From NCBI RefSeq assembly GCF_026427715.1, contig NZ_CP107561.1, forward strand, positions 62,001 to 126,000: a stretch of 64,000 nt of DNA. Direction: 5' to 3'. The DNA is from Methylocystis sp. MJC1 (GTDB taxonomy: Bacteria > Pseudomonadota > Alphaproteobacteria > Rhizobiales > Beijerinckiaceae). This document shows, piece by piece, positions 46,016 to 55,691 of the stretch. Under the pieces are notes generated by a model. The model made no database searches. It saw nothing but the letters and a program-made list of their open reading frames with translations, and had not been told where the DNA came from. A program made the translations under genes and the position numbers. Numbering within the stretch: the stretch's first letter is position 1; every line of letters begins with the position of its first letter.

Positions 46016-47759
46016 AGGTACCGCGCCACGCCGCTAAAGCGGGCGCGACATCAGGCACTCGCGGCTCCTGGCGCCAGGGCTCTAGAGAAGGATCCTCTGC
46101 AAGCGGCATTGGATCTGGCTTATCCAGAAGCGCCCGCACCGGTAGGATCAAAGCCTCACCGCTCACAATTGCTTCGCCAGTACGTAACGATGGCAGAACC
46201 GCCGCCAAACCTGTCACAGTGTCGGGCAGCGCGCCTCGAATTGTGCCTTGATCTGCCGTATTTGATAGGCGAAGCGCAATCAAAGTTCCGCACTGGGCGA
46301 GGGCAGTGTCAGGCAATTCGGTCGGGCGCTGCGTAACCAGCAGCAGTCCGACACCATACTTGCGCCCTTCACGCGCGATTCGGTTGGCCGAATCACGTGT
46401 CAGCGCGCTGGCACCAGCACCAAGATACCGGTGCGCTTCCTCCAACACAATAAAGACCGGGCTCGGGCGGCCAATCCCTGGTCCTCCTGGTTCACTGTGA
46501 AGAGACAACTCAAAGAGCAGATTAAGGACTACCCCGATTGCGAGGTCGGCAGCCATTGCAGGAACGCCGCTGAAGTCGAGCACCGATACAGGCCGCGCGC
46601 CGCCGAGCCATTCCTGCACTACCCCAACCAGCGGATCTGGTCCATGTAGCTCGCCGGCCGGCTCTTGGAAAAAGCGCAGTTGCGGATCGAGCAGGCCAAG
46701 GCGGAGAAGGTTTGGCGTCGTCCCATAAGTGCCGAAAGTCGGAGCTTGATGCGGCGGCTGACCACCAGAACCGTAGACTTGAAACTGCGCTGGACGCAAC
46801 GCCGTCGGGTCGCCTGCGTCCGTCCGACAGACGGTAGTCGCGTCACCCTTGCTCATGCGTGTTTCCCGGTTCTCGGCATCAAGCTGATGCCAGATTGAAC
46901 GAATATCGAACGGTACCGGTGTATCGGCAGTGACTGCTGTGGGATCAAGAGTAAGCCAATCGGCCCCTTGCACGAATTCGCGGCGCGCCTTAGCAACGAG
47001 TTCGACGAAGCGGTTGCTGAACGTCGCGCCGCCAGGTGCTCCAGCGAAAATGCGCACGATATCGGCCGCCGGCAGCGCCCAATAAGGAACGCGCAGTCGG
47101 CCATCTCCCTCAGCGAGAACGCTTCGAACCGATGCGCTACCAGCAAGGGCCCGCGCATATTCTCCATGCGGGTCGACAACGACTATGTTCGCCGCCTGCC
47201 AGCCACCCTTGACAAAGCCCTGTAACAACGAGGCGACCACGCTTGTCTTGCCAGAGCCGGTGGAGCCGACGACAGCGCAATGGCGCATAACGACTCGCGA
47301 TGCCTCCAGGCAAACGGGTACTTCCTCGGCGGCAGCTAACTTTCCCACTCGCAAGTAACGATCATCGGGATGTGGGAATATCGAGCTGAGTTGATCAGAC
47401 GTCGCGAAATGTACAGGATCGTCCAGCCCGGGGTACGAACCGACCCCGCGCTGGAAGCGGCCTGTCCCTCGATCAATTTCGCCCAGTAACTGAACCTGAA
47501 GCCAGCGATCGTCCCGCTGAACGGCTTCCGCAGGTGCGAGAGGGCCCGCTAACTCCGCAATGCCGACGAGGTTGACCGTCGCGATGAGGTCAACAAGTCC
47601 CTGTGGTATCCGCACAAGTGACCCAATCTGGCCGACCGCCTGCAACCGTCCGCGATAGATCGGCGCCACGCCCGCGAGGTCAGGATCAAGAGCGACCGTG
47701 ACGGTCGCGCCGAGGACATGGCGTACTCTACCGATACAGGTTGGATCACGTTCAGCCAT
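45996..47759 (-). CDS. HerA-like hexameric ATPase (DUF87), defence partner of SIR2
   Basis: 587 residues from the ATG at 47759. An N-terminal HAS-barrel-like domain (CIGRVRHVLGATVTVAL) precedes Walker A VGSTGSGKTS (about 164-173), a DPHGEYARAL block and Walker B VFIVLEEAHRYLG. GLLLVTQRPTELPD is the sensor-type segment of FtsK/HerA motors. The gene overlaps the SIR2 gene by 8 bp and the KTSC gene by 20 bp. In SIR2-HerA phage defence the ATPase forms a complex with the NADase. Confidence 0.92.
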   Translation of the reverse strand: MAERDPTCIGRVRHVLGATVTVALDPDLAGVAPIYRGRLQAVGQIGSLVRIPQGLVDLIATVNLVGIAELAGPLAPAEAVQRDDRWLQVQLLGEIDRGTGRFQRGVGSYPGLDDPVHFATSDQLSSIFPHPDDRYLRVGKLAAAEEVPVCLEASRVVMRHCAVVGSTGSGKTSVVASLLQGFVKGGWQAANIVVVDPHGEYARALAGSASVRSVLAEGDGRLRVPYWALPAADIVRIFAGAPGGATFSNRFVELVAKARREFVQGADWLTLDPTAVTADTPVPFDIRSIWHQLDAENRETRMSKGDATTVCRTDAGDPTALRPAQFQVYGSGGQPPHQAPTFGTYGTTPNLLRLGLLDPQLRFFQEPAGELHGPDPLVGVVQEWLGGARPVSVLDFSGVPAMAADLAIGVVLNLLFELSLHSEPGGPGIGRPSPVFIVLEEAHRYLGAGASALTRDSANRIAREGRKYGVGLLLVTQRPTELPDTALAQCGTLIALRLSNTADQGTIRGALPDTVTGLAAVLPSLRTGEAIVSGEALILPVRALLDKPDPMPLAEDPSLEPWRQEPRVPDVAPALAAWRGTYEDHDD

Positions 47760-48924
47760 TATCGCCGCCGCCTGTGTTTGCATTCCGCTTGGCCACAGCT
47801 CCATCGATAAGTTCGCGGAGCACGGCATCGATTTCCGGTTCCCGCGCCGCGCTTCTTGCCAGATAGGCCGTCAGTTTACCAAAATCGCGAAGGGAGAACT
47901 GATCCTGCTCCCAGAGGTCCGTCGGCACATCGGCGGAGGGCTTCCAGTCGCCGCGCACACCACCAAGAATCGCTTCTCGACCGCTAAGGACTTGGAAATT
48001 CGGTGTCGTGCTCGCGCGATCCGCCAGCGCTTCAGGGATCTCTGAATAACAGAACGCTATGAACTCAGAACGTTCACGGCGAACGGCGGCGTCGAACAGC
48101 AACTCGTTGAGATGAGCATCGCCGAATGAGTAGCCACCTATAATCATCAGCGTTTCAGGCTGGTGTAACGCGCGTCTCAGGCGATCTTGCAACACAACAA
48201 AAGGAACCCGCCGCGATTCTTCGTACTTTGTGTCGCTGGGATAGATGGCAGCGGCTGCGCCTTCCGCGACTGGCTGGCCAAGCCGCACGATCTGCCGGTC
48301 ATTTTGCCAAGCCCAATTGACAGACCCATGCAGCTTCCACAGTCGCACGAAAAAGGCTGGTACCGACTCGGCATCTGAACCAGGTGTGCCCTCCACGAGC
48401 TCGGTGTGGAATCTGGCCTTCAAAGTGCCCACGAAACCGTCGAAGTATGGTACCCGCAATAGCTCAAGCGCGGTCTCCAACAGCAAGTCGTAGTTCACGG
48501 TGAAGAGTTCGATCGGCAGGCGGTAACCTGCGCGCGCAACCCAAGCAGCCAACCGGCACACAGGCGCAAGATCAGCCGCGTTGATGTCTAGCTCTTTGAC
48601 GATTGCTTGACAGACCGAGGCGTCCAACTCTTTGGCACGCGCTGCAGTCAGACCATCCACCGTTTGGTCGCCAGCAATCAAAGCAGCTATGCGGCGGAGG
48701 CGGCTCAATGCCTCCTCTAGGTTACGACCGGCTAGCTGATTGGTAAGCGCTTCACGCTCAGCCGCAGAAAGCCTTCCAAGGACACGATCCCGCAATTGGT
48801 CGATGTCTGGGAGGCCACACGCTCGTCCTGCACCTGCGCCCAGAAACAAGCAAACGTGGCGCGATCTAGTAGCCAGCTTCGTGCTCAGCTCAGTTGCGAA
48901 TCTCAGCGGATCGTGTCCAGGCAT
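47752..48924 (-). CDS. SIR2-family defence protein (probable NADase)
   Basis: 390 residues. The nucleotide-binding motif FLGAGAGRACGLPD is at 27-40. The catalytic Asn and Asp are in FTVNYDLLLE (Asn144, Asp146), and His199 is in LWKLHGSVNW. IIGGYSFGDAHLNELL is the C-terminal conserved block of SIR2_2-type proteins. Established work on SIR2-HerA systems shows NAD depletion on phage infection. First gene of a three-gene minus-strand operon. Confidence 0.92.
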   Translation of the reverse strand: MPGHDPLRFATELSTKLATRSRHVCLFLGAGAGRACGLPDIDQLRDRVLGRLSAAEREALTNQLAGRNLEEALSRLRRIAALIAGDQTVDGLTAARAKELDASVCQAIVKELDINAADLAPVCRLAAWVARAGYRLPIELFTVNYDLLLETALELLRVPYFDGFVGTLKARFHTELVEGTPGSDAESVPAFFVRLWKLHGSVNWAWQNDRQIVRLGQPVAEGAAAAIYPSDTKYEESRRVPFVVLQDRLRRALHQPETLMIIGGYSFGDAHLNELLFDAAVRRERSEFIAFCYSEIPEALADRASTTPNFQVLSGREAILGGVRGDWKPSADVPTDLWEQDQFSLRDFGKLTAYLARSAAREPEIDAVLRELIDGAVAKRNANTGGGDNG

Positions 48925-49102
48925 GACCGATTCCCAGTTGCGGTTCTACGACATGTTCATCCTGACGATTTTCGCCTGATAACCCTTCCAGTCGAGCGCC
49001 AAATCGCGGTTCAAAATAACACCATGTCGAGCCGTCGGTTCAAACATGCCGCCGGCCTCTCGTTGCGGTGTACCATCAATTGATGCATCTACGCTGAAAA
49101 CG

Positions 49103-51859
49103 TCAGGTTCCACTTCCACTTTGTGCGGTCAAAGGCGACGCGGGGGACAAACGCACTTCAGAGGCAGGATCAAGTGTCCAGCTTCCAAGGCGTGTTGGCT
49201 CCTTGATCTCGAGAGTTGCGGCGCCAAGCCTAGTGAACAGCCGTTTCCGGCAAGTCAGGACGAGGATCTGTACATGTTCGCCGGCGCGCATCAAAATGTC
49301 GAACATGCGCTCGATCCGGTCGTCGTCGCTGAAGGCAAGCGCGTCGTCGAGAATCACGGTCGCAGGTCGGCCTTTTTCCGTGAGGAGTTCTGCAAAAGCA
49401 AGGCGGGTCAGGACGGCGATCTGCTCCTGCGTGCCTCCGCTGAGGGATTCGAAATCCTCCTGCGCGCCGTCCCGGGCGAGCGCCGTGATACCGAGATTCT
49501 CGTCGAGAACGATGCCGGCCTCAGGCAGCAGCATCCTGAGATAGGGCTCGACCTTGCTTATGACGGGCGTGAGGTACAGCGTCTTCGCTTCTCTCTCGGC
49601 GGTCCGGAGCGTGTCGAGCAAGAGCCGCAGGACGGCGGCCTCCTGTTCGAAGCCTTTCACCTTCACTTCAATCCGTAGCTGATCGGCCTTCGCGGCCTCA
49701 AGTGCTTCTTCGACGCCGACCCCTTCATTGGCCTCGATCAGCGTCTGCAACCGTGCGATCTTCTGGTTCAGATCGGAAACCGCCGCTCGATGATTCCGTT
49801 CTGCGGCCTCGAGCCGCTTGATACGGGCGTTGATGGCATCCGGCGCTTCCCCCTGGCTTTGTTCCAGCACTCCGAGCGCCGATGTTTGGAGGCTGGCTTC
49901 GTTTGTCAATTTCTCCGACTGCGCCGCGAGTTCGTCGTCGGCAATTTGTTGCCGGCCAGCCTGCAGGGAGGCTGTGTTGACCTGCTGCTGCCCTCGGAGA
50001 GCGGCAACGGCCTGCTCTTGCGTTTGGAGGCTAGCGACGGCCTGGGTCAGAACCGCTCGAGGCGTCACGAGAGCATTTTCGGTTTGTTCAATTTCACCGG
50101 CGAGTTTGATCACCTCCGTTTGGGCGCTCGCAAGATCACTGGCCGTCTGGGCCGGATCCGGAAGCTCTCGCAAGCTGAGCGCCTCCATCTCGGCAAGCAG
50201 CCGGCCCCGAAGCTCGGCAACCCTGCCCCTCAGAGCATCGAGGCCGGGATTGAGTTTGCTCGGCTTGTGGCCCGGCGCGAGCGCCGCGATCTCGCGTTGA
50301 ATGTCAGCCAGGTTACGTTGCAGCAGTTCGCGTCGGGCCGCCGAAAGGCGGGCCGCCGGTAGATCTGCCGCATCAGCGGCCTCGAGCGCGAGCCGAAGCT
50401 CCTCTCGCGCATCGCGCACGCCATCGAGTAGCGCCACGCGGTCTTTGATCTGCGGCTCTATCGCGATGGTGCCGACATGTTCGATCTCGATGACCGTCTT
50501 GGCAACGACGAGCCGCGATGATTTCGGAGGCTCGACCGGATTTCCGTCGACGGCGACAGGCGCGCCTGACGCCAAATCGAAGGATAGGGTGGTCGCAACG
50601 GCGTTCAGCGCCGCTTCGGCTCCGGCGAGCGTCGTTGTCGCCGCTTCGATATTCGTGACGGCGGCCGGGGTTGCCACGATCTTGCCGATGTCCCCGGCCA
50701 GCGTCTCGGCCCGGGTTTCCAACTCGGCCGCCTTCGTGAGTGTCGCATCATGAGTGTCGATCTCGGCTGAGAGCCCGATCGCCGATCGAACGCGCTCGAG
50801 TTGTCGCACGCGTTCGCCGGCAAGCCGACCCCGCTCCTTGAGGCCTGCAAGCCGCTGCTCGAGCTGGCTTACCGCCGACTGCGCGTCCGTCTTGACCTGC
50901 CGCGCAGCCCCCGCGTCTCGTTCGGCGCCTTGGATCTTGGCTTCGAGAGAGGCGACCTCGCCCGCGAGCTTGGCCCGTGCTTTGAGAGCGGCACGGCTAC
51001 CATCTGCGCGCTCAACGGCGAGCCTAGCCGCCGTTCGGGCATTGGTGATCTCTGCGGCTTTGGTCGCCGCAGCGGTTGCAGCGTCACGTTGCGCGGCGAG
51101 CTCGCGGCGATTCTTTTCCTCGTCCCAATCGGCCACGAGACGCTGCAGTTCCCGGTGCTGGCCCGCAAGGTCGTCCATGTAAGCGAACAATTGCTGACGC
51201 TTGCTTGTCAGGTCGGCGACGCGTTTCGCTATTTCGTCCAACGACTCTTTGGCGTCCTTGAAGCGGCCACGAGGACCGCGAGAACTCATGATTTCGCCCA
51301 GCGCTACTTCAACGGCGTCCGGAATTCGTTGGCCGCGGGCGCCGCCGGTGACGGCTCCGATCTGGGCTTCAAGACATCCCTGCAATGTTCGCCGGGCCTG
51401 ATCGTCCAATCCGACGGCCCCAAATGAGCTGCCTTGGCGGACCCAAAGCGTCCCCCAAATTCCGGGCTCGGCGGTGCTCCGGCCGGCGCTGAAACCGAGC
51501 AACCTTTGCAGTTCGGCTTCCGCCGCCTCGTCCTCGAACCGACGGTTCTCTGAAGAGGTGAGAAAGGCGCGGCCGGGCTGTCCCGCGAAGCGCTTCCGAA
51601 TGGTCCAGCTCACCCCATCGAGATCGAAGCTCAACTCGACCTCCGGCACGGTGCCGTTGACGAAATGACGAAAGCCTCTGACCCGCTGCGATGTGGAATT
51701 GGCCTTCTCGAAGATGACGCCGTTGATGGCCTGCAGGATCGTCGATTTGCCGATCTCGTTGCGCCCGACGAGGACACTCACGCCGTCGCCGATCCCGTCG
51801 ACCGAAACCGTTCCGACGAATTTCCGGAAATTGGTCAGCGCGATAGAACGTATCTTCAC
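49103..51859 (-). CDS. SbcC/YhaN-like SMC-type ATPase
   Basis: 918 residues. Walker A VGRNEIGKST is at 31-40. Long coiled-coil arms run about 200-370 and 480-730. A short beta-type middle segment (about 395-470, ASGAPVAVDGNPVEPPKSS) stands where Rad50 or SbcC has a CxxC zinc hook, which is missing. The C-terminal signature is ESLSGGTQEQIAVLTRLAFAELL with Walker B ATVILDDALAFSDDDR. This layout is that of YhaN-type relatives. The start overlaps the phosphoesterase stop by 4 bp, so they form a nuclease complex acting on DNA ends or structures. Confidence 0.88.
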   Translation of the reverse strand: MKIRSIALTNFRKFVGTVSVDGIGDGVSVLVGRNEIGKSTILQAINGVIFEKANSTSQRVRGFRHFVNGTVPEVELSFDLDGVSWTIRKRFAGQPGRAFLTSSENRRFEDEAAEAELQRLLGFSAGRSTAEPGIWGTLWVRQGSSFGAVGLDDQARRTLQGCLEAQIGAVTGGARGQRIPDAVEVALGEIMSSRGPRGRFKDAKESLDEIAKRVADLTSKRQQLFAYMDDLAGQHRELQRLVADWDEEKNRRELAAQRDAATAAATKAAEITNARTAARLAVERADGSRAALKARAKLAGEVASLEAKIQGAERDAGAARQVKTDAQSAVSQLEQRLAGLKERGRLAGERVRQLERVRSAIGLSAEIDTHDATLTKAAELETRAETLAGDIGKIVATPAAVTNIEAATTTLAGAEAALNAVATTLSFDLASGAPVAVDGNPVEPPKSSRLVVAKTVIEIEHVGTIAIEPQIKDRVALLDGVRDAREELRLALEAADAADLPAARLSAARRELLQRNLADIQREIAALAPGHKPSKLNPGLDALRGRVAELRGRLLAEMEALSLRELPDPAQTASDLASAQTEVIKLAGEIEQTENALVTPRAVLTQAVASLQTQEQAVAALRGQQQVNTASLQAGRQQIADDELAAQSEKLTNEASLQTSALGVLEQSQGEAPDAINARIKRLEAAERNHRAAVSDLNQKIARLQTLIEANEGVGVEEALEAAKADQLRIEVKVKGFEQEAAVLRLLLDTLRTAEREAKTLYLTPVISKVEPYLRMLLPEAGIVLDENLGITALARDGAQEDFESLSGGTQEQIAVLTRLAFAELLTEKGRPATVILDDALAFSDDDRIERMFDILMRAGEHVQILVLTCRKRLFTRLGAATLEIKEPTRLGSWTLDPASEVRLSPASPLTAQSGSGT

Positions 51860-53022
51860 TTCTGCCCCGCCTGTCGAAGGTGTTCGATATAGAGGCGCTT
51901 CAAGGCGAGTGCAGCGATCCTCGCATGTTCGGTAGCTGCGGCATCAGCCGCCAACGCCTTCAGCCGGTCGGCGGCGACGCGCACGAAGCCCGCGCGGTCG
52001 ATGTCATCCAAATCGGCTTCGGTCGGCTCCAGCGCCAGCCGGCTGTCGTCAAGGCGCATCCCGCAAAATGCGGCTCGGATGCTGCTGGCGATCCGTTCTT
52101 CGAATTCCTTGCGACCGGCGAGTGAGAGGACGCCCTCGACGCGCAAATCGAGAAGAATCTGGCTGGGGTCGGCTTCGAGCGCGCGAAGTTCGTCTTCAAG
52201 ACGCGCCACCTCGGAGTCCTCCACGAGCGTCCGGGCAATTTGGTGCCAGCGATATCGACCCGTCACGAGCGGCGTGACGGTTGGGATCGCGCGAGGGCCC
52301 GCAATATCCACGAGAAGCGCGGCACCGCCGTTGCATATTGACCCGCTGTCTCCAGGGCGTCGCTTGAACTGGTCGGGTTCGGGAGTGCCGGAATACCACG
52401 TGCGATCGTTGATCCGGATCTGCCGATGCCAGTCGCCGAGCGCGAGATAGGCGAGCCCTGCCTGATCCGCGCGGGTGGGCGCAATATAGTTGGCGGCGTC
52501 GCCCTCGGAACCGAAGCCCACGATCGAGCCGTGCGCCAGTCCGATTCGAATGGCGCCTTCCGGGGTCGGCTCCCGATCCATGTAGCTGGTGAGGTCGTCG
52601 GCGCTCGAGATGAACTTGAGCGGCGCCGGGAGGATGTAAGCCGGCGGCGCCGCTTGCGATGGTATCTCGGCGGCGCCCGGAACAAGGTGCAGTCGGACAT
52701 TCTCTGGAAGTTTGGACCGGATCAGCCGGGCCCAGAGCCCATTCTCGCGTACGCAATCGTGATTGCCGGGGAGGAGGTGCCAAGTCACTTTCGGATATCG
52801 GCGCATCGCCTCGATAGGCTTGGCGAGCGTCACCTGCGATGGCTGCTGCTTATCGTATATATCGCCAGCCAAAAGGATTTCCGACGCGCCGTGCTTGATG
52901 GCGAGCTGTCCCAGCGTGCCTACGACGGCCTGCCGGGCGTCCTGCAGCAGGACGGCAATCTCCGGGTCCAGGAACCCGAAAACCTTGCCGATCTGAAGAT
53001 CCGAGGTGTGGATAAGGCGCAT
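51856..53022 (-). CDS. SbcD/YhaO-like metallophosphoesterase nuclease
   Basis: 388 residues from MRLIHTSDLQIGKV at 53022; the frame is open 95 codons upstream but without a domain there. Calcineurin-type motifs are seen: DLQIG (Asp8; a Gln replaces the usual His of DxH, a variant also known in YhaO-like proteins), LLAGDIYD, LPGNHD and LALGDWH. It is the nuclease partner of the SMC-type ATPase. The C-terminal region is helical. Gap to the upstream HNH-methyltransferase gene is about 180 bp on the same strand. Confidence 0.87.
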   Translation of the reverse strand: MRLIHTSDLQIGKVFGFLDPEIAVLLQDARQAVVGTLGQLAIKHGASEILLAGDIYDKQQPSQVTLAKPIEAMRRYPKVTWHLLPGNHDCVRENGLWARLIRSKLPENVRLHLVPGAAEIPSQAAPPAYILPAPLKFISSADDLTSYMDREPTPEGAIRIGLAHGSIVGFGSEGDAANYIAPTRADQAGLAYLALGDWHRQIRINDRTWYSGTPEPDQFKRRPGDSGSICNGGAALLVDIAGPRAIPTVTPLVTGRYRWHQIARTLVEDSEVARLEDELRALEADPSQILLDLRVEGVLSLAGRKEFEERIASSIRAAFCGMRLDDSRLALEPTEADLDDIDRAGFVRVAADRLKALAADAAATEHARIAALALKRLYIEHLRQAGQK

Positions 53023-53200
53023 ATCGGGAGCCGGTCGTTTCCTAGTCGATGTTTTGGTATTGTTTCCCCGGCGCGAGAGCAAGGCAAGACTGATACCGTC
53101 GTGTCTATGCGATCGGCGTGCGTCGGGCATGTCCGGTGCCGGTCTTCCGGCGTCAGGATACATCTTATGACGTAATCGCCCTGCCGGAGGCAGTGGCTGG

Positions 53201-55066
53201 TTAGGGCAACACGTTTTCAGCGGCCGGCGCAATCGCGTCGATCCGCTTGACGATGTCCAACGCGAGGTCCGAAGAACGAACGTTTGTGAAGCCGGCGCGT
53301 TGCACATTGGCGACGGTGTCCCGGTTGATATGTGCGCCCCAAAGACGATGGGTGATTGGGTCCAGCCAGTTCATGACTCGTCGGAGCGTCGGGTGCCGAG
53401 ATATTACGTGTTCGATTATCAGTATCCTTCCTCCCCGCTTCAGCACTCTGCGAGCTTCGCGCAACCCTTTGACAGGATCAGGAACAGAGCAGAATACGAA
53501 CGTCGTGACGACAGTGTCGAATGTGCCATCGCGGAACGGAAGAAACTGTGCATCCGCGACTTCGAAATTCACATCGCGCCCTAATCGGACGGCCTTCCGC
53601 CTTGCGCGCTCCAACATCGGTTCCGAAATATCAACAGCCGTAACGTGCGCGCCCGAAGGATACCATTCGATGCTTTTTCCGGTACCGACACCAAGTTCCA
53701 GAATTTGCTGCTCGTTCGTCACATCGCCCCACAAGTCTTGGCGCCATTGACGGAAACGAAATTCTGGTAGCCACTCCAGCGCATCATAAAATGGCGCGAT
53801 ACGATCATACCGCCTGCGCGTCACCGTTGTTTCATTTTGAAGTTGGTCGCGATTGGCTGTCGGGAACGCGGAATTGGGCCAGGCTGAAACCTCACGAATG
53901 CCGCCGCCATTGAACTCCACGATTACTCGCCTGGGCAAAGTAGGTGCCATTTTCTTAGACAGAGTCGGCGTGATTCCTGCCAAGACGCACGTGTATCCAA
54001 AGCTATTATAAAGCCGCATACGAAAACGGAGGTTCCCGTTGTCATCATCCAGCATGAGCTGGTGCGATTCGGCTGCCGTGTGAGGAAAGTCCGCGGTCGC
54101 TCCTGGGGCCTGTTGACAGCGGCCGGACGCAGCGTTCGATGCCGTGTCTTCGAGCAAGATGTTGCGTACCTCGTCGAACGCGGGATTTTCGACGATTTCC
54201 GAACCATAAAAATGCGCGACAAGATTCGTGCCCGTCTTGATGACTACTTTGCATACCTTGTTCGGATCAGGATCGACACCAAAGAAGAAGGTCTGATCGC
54301 CCGGTTCCTCTGACAGAGGCGGCCGTGGCGCTGCCGTGCGGTTGGCGAACATCTCGGCAAGGAAGCTCCCAACTGCGTTCAGATCAGACGCGCGGAAGAA
54401 GAGCTTTCCGTCGTCATTCTGCGCCAGGCGCGTCGTCATAACCGAACGGAATGGCCGGTCAGGAAATTCGCGGAAAAATACGTCGCTTGGCGAGGAATGC
54501 TTCTCTGGCTGCGACTCACGCCATGCGCCGTGTCTCTCTTCGAGAATCACGATCTCATAGTGTCTTTGTCCGGGTGGGCGCGGCAAGGTAAGCCGCTTTG
54601 GCTGTGCCACAAGCGTGGACACCGCAGCCTGGAATGCAGGTATCTCCGCGGTGGTAGCTATCAGCGTGGCTAAGCCGGCACCACCCCCGACATCTATCAT
54701 TTGGGGTCGGAAATAGAACTCGCCTTCAAATGCGAAGCCGGCTTCGTAGATCAGCGGATCGCCTTTGTTTTGCACGTAAACGTGATTCATCCGCAGCGGA
54801 TGTGCACGAGTACCAGCCGCGTTTTTTGCGCTTCGTCCCAGCGGGCCAGAAAAACCTCGTGCGATCGCCTCTGCAGCTAGATGCAGAAGTTCGCTCTCGA
54901 ATTTGGAAAATCGAACGTTGCATGACTTGCATACGCAGTAGTTCAGCGTCCAATTGGTTCCTAGCCCGCACAGCGAACGCGAGAAAACATGTTCGCCATC
55001 GAAGTCCTTTTCGGGGCCGCGATGGCCGCAATACATGCATCGAAATTGGAGGGTTACGGCGTTCAT
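53201..55066 (-). CDS. HNH endonuclease-like / SAM-dependent methyltransferase fusion
   Basis: 621 residues in one frame. The N-terminus has CxxC pairs (Cys10/Cys13 and Cys46/Cys49) around GEHVFSRSL (Glu25-His26), the form of HNH-type domains with a structural zinc. Residues about 55-405 match no family I know. Residues about 417-612 are a class I SAM methyltransferase of the UbiE/PmtA type: ILELGVGTGKS (about 455-465), VTAVDISEPMLERAR, ADAQFLPFRDGTFDTVV and RVLKRGGRILI. Such a fusion is unusual. The base composition is lower in GC than its neighbours, a sign of separate origin. It heads the SbcD-SbcC-like operon. Confidence 0.8.
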   Translation of the reverse strand: MNAVTLQFRCMYCGHRGPEKDFDGEHVFSRSLCGLGTNWTLNYCVCKSCNVRFSKFESELLHLAAEAIARGFSGPLGRSAKNAAGTRAHPLRMNHVYVQNKGDPLIYEAGFAFEGEFYFRPQMIDVGGGAGLATLIATTAEIPAFQAAVSTLVAQPKRLTLPRPPGQRHYEIVILEERHGAWRESQPEKHSSPSDVFFREFPDRPFRSVMTTRLAQNDDGKLFFRASDLNAVGSFLAEMFANRTAAPRPPLSEEPGDQTFFFGVDPDPNKVCKVVIKTGTNLVAHFYGSEIVENPAFDEVRNILLEDTASNAASGRCQQAPGATADFPHTAAESHQLMLDDDNGNLRFRMRLYNSFGYTCVLAGITPTLSKKMAPTLPRRVIVEFNGGGIREVSAWPNSAFPTANRDQLQNETTVTRRRYDRIAPFYDALEWLPEFRFRQWRQDLWGDVTNEQQILELGVGTGKSIEWYPSGAHVTAVDISEPMLERARRKAVRLGRDVNFEVADAQFLPFRDGTFDTVVTTFVFCSVPDPVKGLREARRVLKRGGRILIIEHVISRHPTLRRVMNWLDPITHRLWGAHINRDTVANVQRAGFTNVRSSDLALDIVKRIDAIAPAAENVLP

Positions 55067-55155
55067 AAAACCTCGTCACGAGGACTGTTTGACTTAGTCT
55101 AGATCGTCACCCATTGGTAGTCGGAAATCCTTTCGACCGTATCCGATCCTTGTGA

Positions 55156-55186
55156 CCGCTGTCGGGAGCCATTTTGGCGTGAGAAT
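55156..55186 (-). repeat. 31-bp inverted repeat, left copy
   Basis: On the minus strand this matches 61560-61590 at 30 of 31 bases (core TTCTCACGCCAA and TGGCTCCCGACAGCGG). A GACCGA hexamer precedes both copies. The pair brackets 6.4 kb with the Fic gene, the four-gene QueC-like operon and IS debris. Confidence 0.65.
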
Positions 55187-55506
55187 GCGTTTCCAGGAAT
55201 CGGTCGTTTTTTAGTCGTTGTAAAGTTTCGCTTTGAACGAAGCCGTCAGCGGCGAGGCAAGCGGCTGCGGGGTTCTTGAGCGCGATTTGCGCGCGTCGTC
55301 TGTCAGCGCGCGCTCCCTCCATCGTTGCCCGCGACCATTCCCGTCCTTCTTTCGGCCAAATGAGCACCGTCTTCGTCTCATGGCCGCAAGTGCTGTGCAC
55401 TCCTCCACGTCCGTTGCGGTCGCAAGCGATGCGCCCGTCTCCTCCGTCGCTTTGGCCTCCCTCAGAAGGCCGCGATCGGCGCGGTCGAAAAACGATTGAG
55501 GAAATC

Positions 55507-55668
55507 ATGCGCCTGCGTCTGACCCGTCGGGAACTTTGCGAACTCGCCGCCCGGATCAACGCCGCGCTGCCGAGCTTTCCCGAAGGCTCGGCCGAACGCG
55601 CCAGCGCGCTCGCCAACCTGCCGAACATTCGCGCCGTGCTCGCCCGCGCCGCACCGAAGCCGGGTTGA
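55507..55668 (+). CDS. small 53-residue helical protein
   Basis: Starts MRLRLTRRELCELAARINAA and ends RAVLARAAPKPG. A strong GAGGA stands 5 bases before the ATG, and composition is protein-like. The frame is open upstream to 55276 but that part looks non-coding. Convergent with the Fic gene. Function unknown. Confidence 0.5.
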   Translation: MRLRLTRRELCELAARINAALPSFPEGSAERASALANLPNIRAVLARAAPKPG

Positions 55669-55691
55669 CCGGCTTCGCGGCGTTTCGCTGG

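Noticed and set aside
55107..55628. Minus-strand frame with a HAKMAPDSG segment shared with a plus frame near 61560
   Set aside because: The shared residues come from the 31-bp inverted repeat; neither frame has a start signal or domain, so it is a DNA repeat rather than a protein family.
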